A stretch of DNA of 64,000 nucleotides. Origin: Pezicula radicicola (Eukaryota; Ascomycota; Leotiomycetes; Helotiales; Dermateaceae). Shown here piece after piece: positions 1 through 12,345 of this stretch. Below the pieces are notes generated by a model, which was not told where the DNA came from, made no database searches, and was given only the letters and a program-made list of their open reading frames with translations. Position numbers and translations under genes: made by a program. Position 1 is the stretch's first letter. Each line of letters starts with the position of its first letter. The stretch covers positions 310,001-374,000 of the forward strand of contig PDUO01000009.1 of assembly GCA_003008705.1 (NCBI GenBank), read 5' to 3'.

Positions 1-47
1 CCAACATTTCTCATTAATAGCACAAGACATCGTTCGCTCCACGGCCT

Positions 48-3000
48 TCAAAAAGGCGGCATATCTCTCAAAACTCTCAACCGAGCAGTATCATGATATG
101 TAAGCTTCCTCTCGGGGCTTGGCATTCTGTTTCCCACATCATCCATAACCCAAGGATTATGGGTACTTGGTGACTCCACCGTCGGTTTCGTATGACTTTC
201 CTGCATCGTAAATGGTCCAGCATGCTGAACAACTTGACTCAACGTCCAAAGATTCTTCCCCACATCTTCCAGGTCGACCTCTTTGGAGTTACCATGCACA
301 GGAATTCTCACGCGTTGACCAGTTCTCCTCAAGTCATCATAAGTTCCTATTGGCAGACAGCTAAGCACTGTCCACTGTTGCATGTCGCCTTCGATAGCTT
401 TGACGAACCCAGAGACGTCCACAGTGCTCTTGGGTTCTATTTCATCAATATCAGGATAGCCAGGTATTGAATTAGGCTGTTCCAGATATATACACGAGTC
501 GCTCATGAATTTGCGGAAGGTATTGACAATCGGGCTGTCCTTCTCGGGATGAGATTCGATGTAGCCTATAATCTCGGGTAGAAGGAAGTCTGCAAGCTTA
601 CAGACGAGGCTTGCCATCCTTTCACAAGAAGGATGAATGTCGGCATTGTTGCGTTTTTGGAAGTGTTTCCTGAGTCCATCCATGATGAGATACAATATGC
701 TAATTGCACTATGGAAAGTGCTTTCAGCTCTCTGCCTCCCGACATCAGACCTTTGATCGCCAATATAATGCTCATAAGACGTATATCTTCCATGGGACAG
801 TCCTATGGCTGGGATCCAAGCTACGCAAAGAGTCCACGTTACTGCCTTTTGTGAGATATCGCCGGAGAAGCCCACAATAATAGCTGCAGGAATCATACAC
901 TCAATCATAAACTCGAAGAATGACCAGGCTTTCGCTGCTTTCGTAACTTTCTCAATATAGGGCTCCAAATTGCTCTCCAACAGTGCTTTCTTGAAAGAAC
1001 TGAATAAGTAGTGAAAAGTCTCCCATTTTGCTCCCGAGTCGCCTTTAGCTAGGCGAACAGTGTAGGCTTTCATATTGGCGAGTTGATATCCTGGATCGGA
1101 CTGATCTGGCCAAAAGTCCGCGGATTCGTGGACGAAGAAGTCTGGTAGCGGTAGAATATCTTTTCCATGCGATCTGATTTGCTTGGCAACTTCTTGGACG
1201 AATTTGACGTATGCATTGTGCGTGGTATCACGCGAACTGTTGAGTCGTTTGAGTTCTGCTTCCATATCTTTCATCATTCGCCTTAGAACATGTGCAAACT
1301 CTTCTTTGACTTGGTGAAGAGATCTTCCTCCGTAGGTGGTGGCTCGCACTGCAGAATCGTTGAGGATTATGCTCATGTTGTTTATGGCGACTAGGGGTAT
1401 TAGTTTTGGAAGTCTACTTTGGAAGAGAGGACTTACGACGAATGCAAAGCAAGTTTAAGTCAGAGCTGCCAATGGTTTGCTCCACACCCTCTACCGACCA
1501 TCCACGCAAATCAAGACCCTCTAAGAGAAAGAAGTTTTGAGCATGTAATGCTGCTGTCAGGCCATGTTCATAATGTTGACTTTCTAGTGGCTTTGAAATT
1601 GCAAGCATCCACTCGAGTCCTAAATTGAATGTAATAGGGTCTTTGAAATTTGCTATCCGCCGAGTGACATTCGGGAAGACGGAGTGTGTTTGCCTGACAA
1701 GTTCGCTGAGGAAAAGTGGCCAGTGAACACTAGCAATTGAGCCTTGCTTGGCTTTAGAGGAAGATCTACAGACGTCGGCAAAAACAGCGATCGGGCCCGC
1801 GAGAAGGACGTCTGATGGTTCCTATGGGAGATGTTAATGTTAAAATAAGAGAATTTTTACTTTGAACTTACCAATATTTGTTTCCGAATTAAAAGCGATA
1901 AGAGCGAGGCCCAGGTTCGAATCATTTTACTCATGGTCGAGCTTTCATATTCATTGCTGCGTAACGCTTTATTGACAACCTTCTGAAACGCGGGTAGAAC
2001 TATGTTACGTAAAGGCTTATGGAAATTAGAACTTAGTCAAAATTGATTAGGACATATATGTAGACGCACCTGAAGAGCTTGGTCATCGAAGTCATAATCA
2101 GCAACGTCAACATCAAGGGTGCCAAAGTCTTGGCTGTCCGCCTCTTCGGGTGTCATCGATGTAGAATGAGATTTTTCAGGATCAACCATGGAGAGACAGC
2201 TCAGAAACCGGTTTAAAAAGCATACGCCGTAACTAATCATGTCTGCATTGCCCTTTTCAAAGACTTGGGTGTGGATCTCGAAAAGTTTAACAAATGTTCC
2301 TGTGCAAAGAATTAGACAAGTCCCTGTGGTTTCGCTCCCAATAAACTTACCTAGGTTAGCTGGGGTGGTCACATCCAAGATTGTCAGCGTCGGCTTCGAT
2401 GTCCAAGGCAAAGACTTGTAAATAGCATCCATGGCGTCACAGTACGCCTTAATAGTTGAGATGGTCATGGACTGATTAGCCAATGTGGTAGCCTGCAGTT
2501 GCGTCTCTGAAATTCCGTCTCGAGTCTCCTGTGGGAGCAAATCAACTTGCTTACGCAATTCAGAGCCAGCGCCAGAATATTGTTCAAGTAGTTTGGTAAA
2601 ATGCGTGCTCTGCCATACTCTGAGTGGTTGATAGGTTTCTGCTAGTAGAGAAACTGGGGTCTGAGAGAGTACGAAACGAGCCAAGTTTGCCCAAGCACTC
2701 AGGTTGATTAGACATGCTTCTTTATGAGAGCGATCTGCAGCTACCAAATCTTGAATGAGTGCGAGTGGTGGGCGCAAATTTGGAGGCGCAGCCCAGAAGA
2801 GTGTGCTCAGAATATCATGATGGTTTCGTAATGATGCAAGCTCTCGGTGATGAACAGCTTGTTCCTTTGGATATTGTCGGTCATGATTTGGTAAAACTCT
2901 GGCGATCAAATTGCGGATGCCTTTTGTATCATCAGCTTGCCGCATGTGCGTAAGAGCAAGTGCGATGATTTTTAGAAGGATATGGAAGCAACGGTCTTCA

Positions 3001-6000
3001 GAATCAATAGCCAATGAAGGATCTCTATCAAGTTCTTCTAGGAACCGGGGTGACTTGTGTACTTCTTCATTCCGGAGATGGGCAAGTTTTTGCGATGCAA
3101 AGAAGTCGAATACTGTGCCAATAATCCCGCTGATTTTCCACCAGCCCCATTCCAGCATGAGATAATGGCAGCGGCTGACGAGTGTTCTGCAATAGTCGTT
3201 GAAGCCAGGAGATTGTCTCGGATTTGATGTATACAACGCAAAAACTCTCTTCAGTAGCTTTTGTGGAAGTGCCCATGCCTCCCAAGAGGACTTATGCCGA
3301 CGGCCTGGAATAGCAACCCCAAAGTTGTCAAATTCGTGCAATGGAAGAAGGGAAAACATCGAATACCATATCTTCTCCATAGCACAAGCGTCGTCAAGAG
3401 AGCTTATATTAGAGCCAATGAGCTGAGTGCTCACCAAATCCCAGAAGGACCCTCTTGGAATTTTTGCCGTCTCGAAAATTTTCATGAGTACTACCCATGC
3501 TTGAGCAGTAGCTTGGTCATTTCTGATGCCTCTCTCTCTTACCGACAGATATTGGAGATCATCGTATAATTTTCTCAGGCCCTCCAGACCAATAGACAAA
3601 AGCATCTTTATAGAGATACTACCCATTTCTACGAGTTGAGACTCAAGTTGGCGTGTTCTATTTTGTGTAGAGGTGTCTTGAGAAAGTCGCCTGACTTGAA
3701 AAATAAGGATGGTGCACCTTGTGAGTACATCTGTTGTAACCGAGGCGCGCCACTTCTGGGTACTTGTCGAGGACTTGAGGCGGGCCAAACAATCTTGGAA
3801 TACTTCCGACATCCTCGACATAAACTCATCTTGCTGTTGACGGGATGTGAAACTCAAACTATGCTGGATGTAATCAATGATAGAAGTCACAATGCCAGGA
3901 AGATCAGGCGGAGGGAGATCCAGGGAAGGCACTTCAGGAACATTCAGTTGCTCCAGAAGCCAGTCAAAGCAGACTCCGATCTCTGACGACACATTCTCAT
4001 TCCATGGCCCCCATTGAAAATTCTTGTCGCATAACTTGAGAGATGACATCGGGCGAAAATTTTGGAGATCTAGTGTGCCAGGGAATTTGAGAGCTGATGA
4101 AAAAAGACCACTACCTAGAAACGTACTTTCGTGAAAAAATATTCCAGACTGCAGTGGGAATATATCGAAATGCTTTGAAAAGCTCGTGCCAAACTTTGGC
4201 AGACCAAGAAGCTTGGTACCCACTCCTTCTGCTTCGGGTTGTGGAGCAACAAGATAATCGGAAATGAGAGGTTCGCTGGGCTGCCGATACATCGCGGCAC
4301 CTGCATCAAGTCGGGTTGGCTGTCTCTTTTTTGAGCGCTGCTTACTCCTAGCAAGTGCCGTATTGTCTATGCGAGAGTCATTACCTCCAGAGCCAGCTTG
4401 TTCCACGGAGTGACGTGACTGAGCAGCGGGTAGTACAAGATCATCGTCAGCCAAAAATCGATGCAATGGCATGTTGGCTTGTTCAACAGGACGTTTTTGG
4501 TGAGCTCGATATAGAGCATCAAGAGCTTTCTTTGAAGTTCTGAACGCAGTGGTTTGATGGCTAGTATCATATTCATCCACCAGCGTCTCCAACTGGGCTG
4601 GTCTGGCAGTAGGGTATCTGAGGTGGGCTCGTGCAGTCGACACTCGCTTAGAGAATTCATGGCGTCTCTCTGGTTGATCTGGAGCTGCTCGAGGAGCGAC
4701 GAAGTTACTCATTGACATTTGCTTCGTTCTGGAAACGATGGCTAATTGACGAGATTTTCTTGGCTGCGCAATGACACGGCCTGGGGTAGAGTTCCCCTCG
4801 GGTGGTCGAATTCTATTTTGATCCCTATTTTTGAAAGAGCGCTGTGGATTGAATGAGCTTCGATTTTGCGCGCGAAATATACTGTCTAATTCTTTAGGAG
4901 GAATTGTACCCTCTCTCCAATCTTGAAGGACTGTCTGGGCAATCGCAGTATCCTCTCGATTGTCCAACCGTATAAATTTCCGACTTGGGCTCTGCCTCCC
5001 GAGACCTTTTTTCGATTTTGCAGTACGAGCAGCGACCCTGAGAAAGGTTGGCAATGCTTTTAAGCTATCGGACTCTGTGTCAACAACATCCAGGATACTG
5101 AGTCTAGGAGCCGCTGCTGTTTTCCTGTTGCTGGGGCCATTCTTGGTAGTTACTCTAGAGTTATGAACTTTGTTTCGCGACAGAGCATTGCCAGTAAGAG
5201 AACGAGACGGCTTGCGAGATGTGATGTGATCGGTTATTTTTGGCTGATGTGAATTACCCCCTCTACCAAATATCGAATTCGAGACGGTACGCTGCCTCTT
5301 CTGTGTTGGCCCAGATGATTGCCTTGAGCGCTTACGCGAAGGTAGCATTGCATCAATCGTGTCGTCCTCCTCAGCAGATCCTGGGTCTACTTGGCCAAGA
5401 CTCTCTAGAGAATAAGTAACATTTTCTAGAGAACGTATTTCCTGGACTACCATCTCATCATCTTCAGAATCGTTACCAGACAAATATGGGATACGGTGAG
5501 ACGTGGTTACGCCTGAAGATCTTAATCCTGGCACTTTAGGGATAGCAACACCACGGCGCGGGACGAATTTCGCTGGAGATAAGCTTAGGCTGTGCCGGTC
5601 TTCATGTCTGGGCGCGGAGGACACTCTCTGTTGCTGATCGAACCGCAAATGTGATGCCGGAAGAACCCCTCTAATCTTCTTGCGTACCTTACGAATCTCA
5701 ACAGACTCGTCCGATGAGCTAGGCAGGGCAATAGCTGTCGGTTTCGCAAATGGATCGTCCTCATCTGTGTCCGAGTCAAGTAATATAGCGTCTGATACCA
5801 TTCTACTGGCACTCATGGCAGGTGTCGGTATGCCAATGGGATGAGTTTGTAGCTCATCGGGGTCGAGCCAACTAAAAGCCGGCTCTATAGGCGAGATGGC
5901 TGCTGCAAGAGGCGTTGAGACTCGAGGACGTTTGGTCTTTGACATTGGAAACGGAGAACTTGTTTTGGGTGGTGAGTTGGGCTGTTCAAAGATGTCTTCT

Positions 6001-7160
6001 GCTCGGCTAATCGACGGGGACTTTCGAATTCGGGAGAGTCTTGAATGTTTTTCTTTTGACGAGTAGGTATTCAATCGTGATTTTTTTCCAGATTTCATAG
6101 GCCGCCTAGCAATTTCGTTGATCGAGGGGAATGAATCATCGTCATCCATATCAAGATCAGAGTTGTTAGAATCCTCAGCAGGTCCATTTTCGAGTATAGA
6201 TGTATTCTGAGGACAAGGTGATATGGATCGCAATTCAGATTCTCTAGTTTGGGTATTGTCTACCATTTCCATATCCACCACCGGTGAATAGTCTGCTTCT
6301 GATGAGTCGGAATCCTGGGTCCTAGGCGCATGGCGTTGTCGACCTTTCCGTGTATCTCGAATAGGTGATGAGCCACCAGACAACTTAATAGGTTTCAATC
6401 CATGAGAAATAAATTCATTAGCGTGGCGTCGCCGCTCAAATTCATATGGATGCTGTTGTTTAAATTTACGCTCCCGAAGGTTCCGAGGTACATTAAGATT
6501 GGGTGTTTCTTGTAGTTCTGAAAGCGCTTCTCTCTCAGCCATCCTCACCGCTTGCGCAGAAGGCTCTTGAAGTTGAGGGTTTGCTTGGGTCCCCTCATTA
6601 TCCTTGAGGGGAGAAAGTGAATATGGACTTGCTGGAGGAGAAGATAAAACACTGGACATGGGAGATGAAAGTCTGACATAGCTCTTGGATATTTCTTCAA
6701 TGGTTGGGGGTTCAGGCGAAGACTGGGGGCTAGGAGTTTGTTCGCTCGGAGAGGTTTCGGGTTCGTTGTGCCCTAGGTAGTCGTCAAGTTGCAGAAGTGC
6801 CTGTGGAATCCTGACAGGTGACAGTGAACCTGATGGTGCATCTCGTGAGGTCTGAAGAGGTTTAATGATGGCATCCAAATACGTTGAACTCATATGAAGT
6901 CCTTCGCCTCTATCATCAGACAAGCCTTTCGCCTCAACATGGCTTTCGTGATCGTCCTGTTTAAAATACTGGAGCTTTCCCTCCGGTTCGACAACCTCAC
7001 TTTCGTTTCCCTTATCATAGCCAATTTTAGGCTCCTTGGGAGTTATGTCGTGAATCTCTGGTTCCGTACGCCGTTCCTCATCATCTGCTGTACTCTGGCT
7101 GTCCAAAAGATCCTCGTCGTCGGAGTCCGGAACCTCCCCTTTCTCCTTCCAAGATGCCAT
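48..7160 (-). CDS. mus7: Mus7/MMS22 family replication-repair protein, five exons
   Basis: Exons read complement(48..1390, 1437..1821, 1872..1982, 2070..2299, 2351..7160), giving about 2292 aa. The start ATG at 7160 opens with a short acidic motif (VPDSDDEDLLD) seen in fungal Mus7 proteins. Residues 1-1000 are low-complexity, Ser/Pro-rich and basic, presumably disordered. The rest is the alpha-helical Mus7/MMS22 region. Family knowledge: Mms22 works with the Rtt101/Mms1 cullin ligase at damaged replication forks in the nucleus. All introns have good signals. The 51-bp intron at 2300-2350 is stopless and a multiple of three, so it can be read through. The last intron (1391-1436, GTAAGT donor, ACTAAT branch, CCTAG acceptor) joins the 442-codon C-terminal ORF exactly in frame, so that ORF is not a separate gene. 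It shares about 270 bp of divergent promoter with the gene at 7433. Family assignment is from recall of pattern, not a search. Confidence 0.82.
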
Positions 7161-7432
7161 ATTTGACGAGTATCATAATCCCTAGAGAATCCATGCCATT
7201 TCAAGGCTGTTGACGCGGTTTTGAGGTGACTGGAGTTTTTGGGTGAAGAGGTGAGGTTCAAGTACGCGACTTTCGTGAACGCGTTTCTTGCACCATTTTA
7301 AATTTTGTAGGGTGTGTCATTATTAATAGTTTCTTTCAACGCCTCCATGAAATGAAGTCTCGACCCCAGCTCAGCAACACCGGCAAGGTTAATAATAATC
7401 AATTGCTTGAACGCAATTGAGCATCATCAAGC

Positions 7433-7916
7433 ATGAGTAGAGTGCGCGGGGTCTTCCCGCTATTCTTGGCTACGGCTTTTGGTATCGTGAATGGTAATTC
7501 TCAACAGTAACATTCCCATACTATCCCGAACAGCGACTTACAAATTTGTAGGAATCTATGTGTTTGGACCAAGTTTCAAGGAGCAGACAGAGCAGAGAAA
7601 CGGGTTAGTAGTTTAGCGGACACCCACTAGGAATCTAGCTTAAAGTCTTAGGAAACCACTCGAAATAGCCAACGGAGCCAATGACGAAGAGGTCAATGAA
7701 ATACGGAAAGCCGAGGCCGAAGCAAGTCGAATTGTATCAACGGAATCAGCTCTGAGCAACAAAGGATCCTCAAATTCTTGGTGGCCAAGCATGAGTCTGT
7801 GGGCGACAGACTCTTCTTCGAAGGGCAACACAAGTATAATAACGGCAGCAGCAACACCGACATCTGCGAATAGTACTCAAGAGGAGGCACACAAGCAGGG
7901 AAAAGAAGAGAAATGA
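7433..7916 (+). CDS. Small single-pass membrane-anchored protein, function unknown
   Basis: Three exons (7433..7493, 7552..7603, 7652..7916) give a 125-aa protein. The N-terminus (MSRVRGVFPLFLATAFGIV) is a short basic run followed by a hydrophobic segment, like a signal anchor or mitochondrial inner-membrane anchor. A conserved-looking NGIYVFGP motif follows, then a charged Ala/Glu-rich and Ser/Thr-rich tail. The arrangement recalls small fungal proteins such as yeast Ecm19, but the likeness is weak and I make no functional call. Introns are 58 and 48 bp with GTAATT and GTTAGT donors and TAG acceptors, and phases are consistent throughout. The gene is divergent from mus7, with which it probably shares a promoter. 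A different acceptor for intron 2 is possible. Confidence 0.6.
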
Positions 7917-8759
7917 TACCCTCTTACATGCGAATACATTACATTTACAAATACAATGGAGGATATGAGGTTGATCCTTTCGCCGCACTGGTTGCTCATG
8001 CAAACAAGCCTAGATGCGGTAACGATGTGGACTGCAGATGGTATCACTCTGCCGACACAAAAGCTCTCAGTGATCAAAAAACAAGCCTATTCTTGCAGGT
8101 GGGTATACTAGCACTGCAGTTGACGAAGAACCTGGACTTTCTGCAACAAGATTAATCGCTAATACAAGACTAACCACCTATACGTGTTAGCTTCAAACCT
8201 TTCCTTGTCATTCACAGACTGCGTGCGGAATAGCTACATGTTTTCATCTTGTATCTAGAATATTTCACGGTTTCTGCCACTTATACCAAATATAAGATAT
8301 CCTCAATAGAAGAATAAAGTGGTAATTGACTCCTTTCAAAAAAGAAGCATCAGCACATGAGTGGACGACCTTGGGTGTCTGTATGAACGAAGTGTCGTCA
8401 CACCGCAGCATTTATATCCTATTAAGCCCGATAGAAGTTTTCAATGTGTTTTTAGTACCATCCATTGCTTTCTTGAGATTCCCTAAAAGGGGAATGAATG
8501 GCCTTTAGAGCCTTGATTAACATGATGATATTTGAGCAACAAGTTGTGTCTCACCGCTTTACCAGGGGGTACGCTAATAAGCCCAGTAACATGCGCTGCA
8601 AACAGCAATTTGTGTGGCAGAAAACAGAGCGGTGGATGCTTATCGGAGACATCGGCAACGTCATACCTTGTGGCTTCGAAGGAGGACTGTATCTCCCTTG
8701 GAACAGACATAAGAGTAGAGCCAAATCTGTTTCCAAGAAACTATACAAATCCAGGCAAA
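7917..8759. other. Intergenic stretch with no supported gene
   Basis: This is the 3' flank of the small membrane protein gene and the upstream region of the DUF726 gene. Short ORFs of 60-80 codons occur on both strands, but none has coding character or a recognisable motif. The last 200 bases run in frame into the DUF726 gene, but the ATG at 8760 has the better context. Confidence 0.5.
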
Positions 8760-10885
8760 ATGGCTCCCTGGACGAAAGCTGGGTCTGCTTCGGAGCATGA
8801 GCAAGATCTCAGCACACTGCTCACCTCTGAAGAACGTGTCGAACTGACACTCCTGATCGCAAACATCGCGGAAGTGATGCAGAAGCAGATCGCCGACACT
8901 TTCGATGCTTCGATTACCACAAGAAAAAAACCACAGCAAGCATTGAATATCACAGATAAGAACCCTAATATTGAGAATGCTGAACCTCATGAAGAGACCG
9001 AAGAGGAGGAGAAAGCCCGTAAGATGCGCGAGAAGAGAGATAAAGAGTTATCCGCTCCAAAAATGCTGGAGCTGAAGAAGAATGCTCTGGAATTCTTTCA
9101 GAAGTGGCAGGAATCTGTCATCTTGAGACTGGGCATGGTTGTAAATAAGTCGACTGAGGTTGCTGAGGAGCAGAAAGAGAAGGCTTCAACAGTAGCTACT
9201 CTTGAGACTGCTCCCCCGCCTTATACCAGGGTTGTGAGTAAGTTTGCCTGCTTTCTTACTTTTACTGTTGTCTTTTCAAAATCCTGCATACAAATAGATG
9301 CATTCACTAAATAAAAACGTCAGGGCACAACACAAACATAGAAGATGCAGATGCAGCACTCATTGAGTTGTATCCTCCAACCTCGACATCGCTTTACTCG
9401 CTCCCTAAAGAAAAAAGAATAATGCTACTCAACGCCATGCTATTATTACTCCTCGGACTTGAGCACTACATTGCACATTCTCGAATTTTACTTCTTCATA
9501 TAGCCTCATCCCTCCATCTCCCTCTCCATGTTCTTACAGAAAACGAAGTCAAGGTAGCACAGACACTCCTCGAAGCAGCCAAGCATATGTCTGGCGACCA
9601 AGAAACACAAAAGCGCGAGGAGGATAATAAGGTAGCACGGAGATGGAAAGTTGGTCTCGCCGGTGTTGCTGGTGCTGCTATAATAGGGGTTACCGGTGGT
9701 TTAGCTGCTCCGCTGGTTGCTGGAGCTATTGGTACGATTATGGGTGGTCTCGGTCTAGGAGCGACCGCTGCAGCTGGATTGCTAGGGACTCTTGCTGAGA
9801 GTGGTGTCATTGTCGGGAGCCTATTTGGTGCGTATGGTGGTCGCATGACTGGTAAGATGGTGGACGCCTATGCTAAAGAGGTAAACGACTTCTCTTTCCT
9901 CCCCTTGAGAGGATCAACACACCGAATTCACGGTGAAGAGGCTCTGGCAGAAGATCGTCGACTCAGAGTGACCATTGGTGTTAGTGGATGGCTCACCCAG
10001 AAAGAGGACATTATCACACCTTGGAGGGTCCTCGGACACGAGAGTGAGGTCTTTGCACTTCGGTGGGAGCTAGAGGCTCTTATGAAACTCGGAAGTTCAA
10101 TGGAAGCAGTCGTGAAAAGCGCTGCTTGGACAGTAGCCAAGAAGGAAATTATTGCTCGCACGATCTTTGCCAGCTTGCTGGATGCATTGTGGCCCATTGC
10201 ACTACTGAAAGTCAGCAAAGTTGTCGATAATCCTTTTTCTGTTTGCAAGAACCGAGCAGACAAGGCCGGATTGGTCTTGGCTGACGCTCTTATCAACAAG
10301 GCCCAGGGAGAGCGCCCAGTAACCTTGATTGGTTACAGCTTAGGAGCCCGGCTGATCTACTCATGCCTTATGAGCCTTGTAGAGCGTCGAGCATTCGGGT
10401 TAATCGAGTCAGTGGTACTTATTGGTACCCCTGCGCCCTCTGACGCAACTGTTTGGCGGGCAATGAGGAGCGTCGTGGCTGGAAGGTTAATAAATGTGTA
10501 CTCGGAAAACGACTACATTCTCGCATTCTTGTATAGGACAAGCAGTATCCAGTACGGTGTTGCAGGAATCCAAGAAGTTCAAGATGTCAAAGGTGTTGAG
10601 AACATACACGTAAGCGAGATGGTGTCAGGCCATTTGAGATATCAGTATCTTGTTGGCTCCATTCTCGAGAAGATTGGATTTGAAGATATTGATGTGGTTG
10701 AAGTGGAGAAAGAAGAAGAGACTCTGGCTTTGCTGGAGGAGGAAGAGAAGAAAGAAAAGGCAGAAAAGGGAGAGGAAACAGACCCCGATAAGGAGGCTGC
10801 GAAGATGGAGAAAGAAGTGCAGCAGAAGACTGACATGACATTCATGGAGAAGGCTGCAAAGAAGCTACACATTGGGAAGGAGTAG
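8760..10885 (+). CDS. DUF726 / TMCO4-like membrane alpha/beta hydrolase
   Basis: Two exons (8760..9237, 9324..10885) give 679 aa. The donor is GTAAGT and the acceptor CGTCAG; only this pair keeps the frame. An N-terminal helical, charged section is followed by a Gly/Ala-rich hydrophobic hairpin (about residues 265-330), and then a hydrolase core with the nucleophile elbow GYSLGA at about residue 490. The C-terminus is a Glu/Lys-rich coiled coil. This order matches the DUF726 family (human TMCO4, yeast Mil1/Yfl034w). Yeast Mil1 binds a clathrin-adaptor subunit; the enzymatic substrate is not known. ATG 8760 sits in a strong context (AAAATGGC); the reading frame is open further upstream, so a longer N-terminus cannot be excluded. 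It is convergent with gta3, with about 115 bp between coding ends. Confidence 0.82.
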
Positions 10886-10999
10886 GGGTATGATATAAAC
10901 TACAATTCTCGAGTTGCTCCTATAGTTTTATAAGCATACAAATAGCGCAATACCAATACATAGACGTTTATCATGAAGGTATTTCCTGGGTATCATATC

Positions 11000-11605
11000 T
11001 CACGCCTTTCCACTCTTTACAATAAAATACCTTCCTTCCGTTCTTCCCGCTGTGCTCAAGACATCCCAGTCCTCTGCGCCCTTGGTATCAACCTTCTGAG
11101 CATCCGCTCCTCTCTTCCTCCGAGGCCTGCGATTCCTCCCCTTAATCACCTCCTGAGCCAATGCTTCTTGAATCTCAGGTGTATTCAAACCAATCGTCCT
11201 CTCCCTCAGACCCTTTTCGGTCTCATCTCTAATGCTCTGCAGCGGCTCAACACCTTCCGTATCTACACTCTGTATATCTCTCAAAAAATGCAACTGCGAA
11301 TGTAACGTCTTCAGCATAGAAGCTTCGTGCTCTGGGGAGCTAGGCTGTGGCAGTGCTGAGAGGCGGAGTAGATGGTGTAGCTTTTCGGGGGTGATTTCGT
11401 TGGAGACTTCGGTGGTTTCTGAGGGGAGGAGGGACCGGACGGACCAGGTCGGTTTGGAAAGGAATCCTTCGATATCGAAGAGTTCACTTTTGAGTTTAGG
11501 TTGTCTAAGGTGTTTTTCAAGGGATGCGTGCTTCACGAGAGTAAATTGCCGTCGAAGCTGTGCGGCTGCGCGCAGATATCGAAGGTGGCATCTTGTATTG
11601 AGGAT
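11000..11605 (-). CDS. gta3: Mitochondrial Glu-tRNA(Gln) amidotransferase GatC-like subunit (Gta3), 5' end unresolved
   Basis: The 606-bp exon encodes a GatC-like protein. The conserved core runs LLRLSALPQPSSPEHEASML, then HSQLHFLRDIQ and GVEPLQSIRDET, the usual GatC pattern. The upstream part is rich in Arg/Leu/Ala (RYLRAAAQLRRQF), as in a mitochondrial targeting peptide. The exon begins at 11605 just after a good acceptor with a CTAAC branch site, in phase 0, and no in-frame ATG lies inside the exon before the conserved part. A first exon must therefore lie at about 11650-11800, where two short ATG reading frames exist but both have weak donors. Role by family: with GatA and GatB it transamidates Glu-tRNA(Gln) in mitochondria. 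In Gta3 the C-terminal tail beyond the GatC domain is basic. Confidence 0.78.
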   Translation of the reverse strand: MLNTRCHLRYLRAAAQLRRQFTLVKHASLEKHLRQPKLKSELFDIEGFLSKPTWSVRSLLPSETTEVSNEITPEKLHHLLRLSALPQPSSPEHEASMLKTLHSQLHFLRDIQSVDTEGVEPLQSIRDETEKGLRERTIGLNTPEIQEALAQEVIKGRNRRPRRKRGADAQKVDTKGAEDWDVLSTAGRTEGRYFIVKSGKA

Positions 11606-12345
11606 CTATCTTTATCTGTTAGCTTAGGAAATTGCCTAGCTGCTCCAAGATTTGCACAAGGAGGATTACGCAAGGCTGCAGTCTTGGAAGCCTCAAGTCA
11701 GACTGAGACACGCAGGCTGAGAAGTCCTGGCATTCACTAAACTTCGAATCTCCCACAGAGGAGATGCAGAACGCGCATCTTTCGATGCCTTGACTATCAA
11801 ACCCTCAAAACCCTCAAAGAAAGCAAACAAGGACCTACCATTGTTCTTAGACTAGCAAGTCTCCAACCCCTTGCTCTGGCAAAGAATCAACATTGACTGT
11901 CTACAGTAAAACAAAGTCTGGTCGCGCGAGACTTTGAAGGCGCGTGGTCAAAAAGCTACCTCGAAAGTACCTTCGTATCTTAATTTATTCACAGACAAGC
12001 TCCTTCCCCCAGACAACCCGCACCACTTACAACCCTCACACGAGCCACACACACCCACCGACCCACCTGTTCCAAACCCACTCTACGCCACACCACAGCC
12101 ACTCCGTTCACCCAATCATCGCAATGTTGCCCAGGCTATCCAAGGGCACCCTGTATCAGCTACTCTATGGCGCTAGCCAGAGTGAGGGTGTGAGGCGACA
12201 TGCGTTAGAGACTGGTACGTCGTTTCTCATACTGTACAAACAACGTTCCTGGACCTTCAACAACACCAACGTGTCCAGCTACGCCCCGCATATACGCATC
12301 ACATAACTATACTCTCTATACTATACAGCTGGAACTGACGCGATC

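Noticed and set aside
9496..9846. Ala/Pro-rich ORF on the minus strand within the DUF726 gene
   Set aside because: Complement of the Gly/Ala-rich membrane hairpin on the plus strand; a shadow frame.
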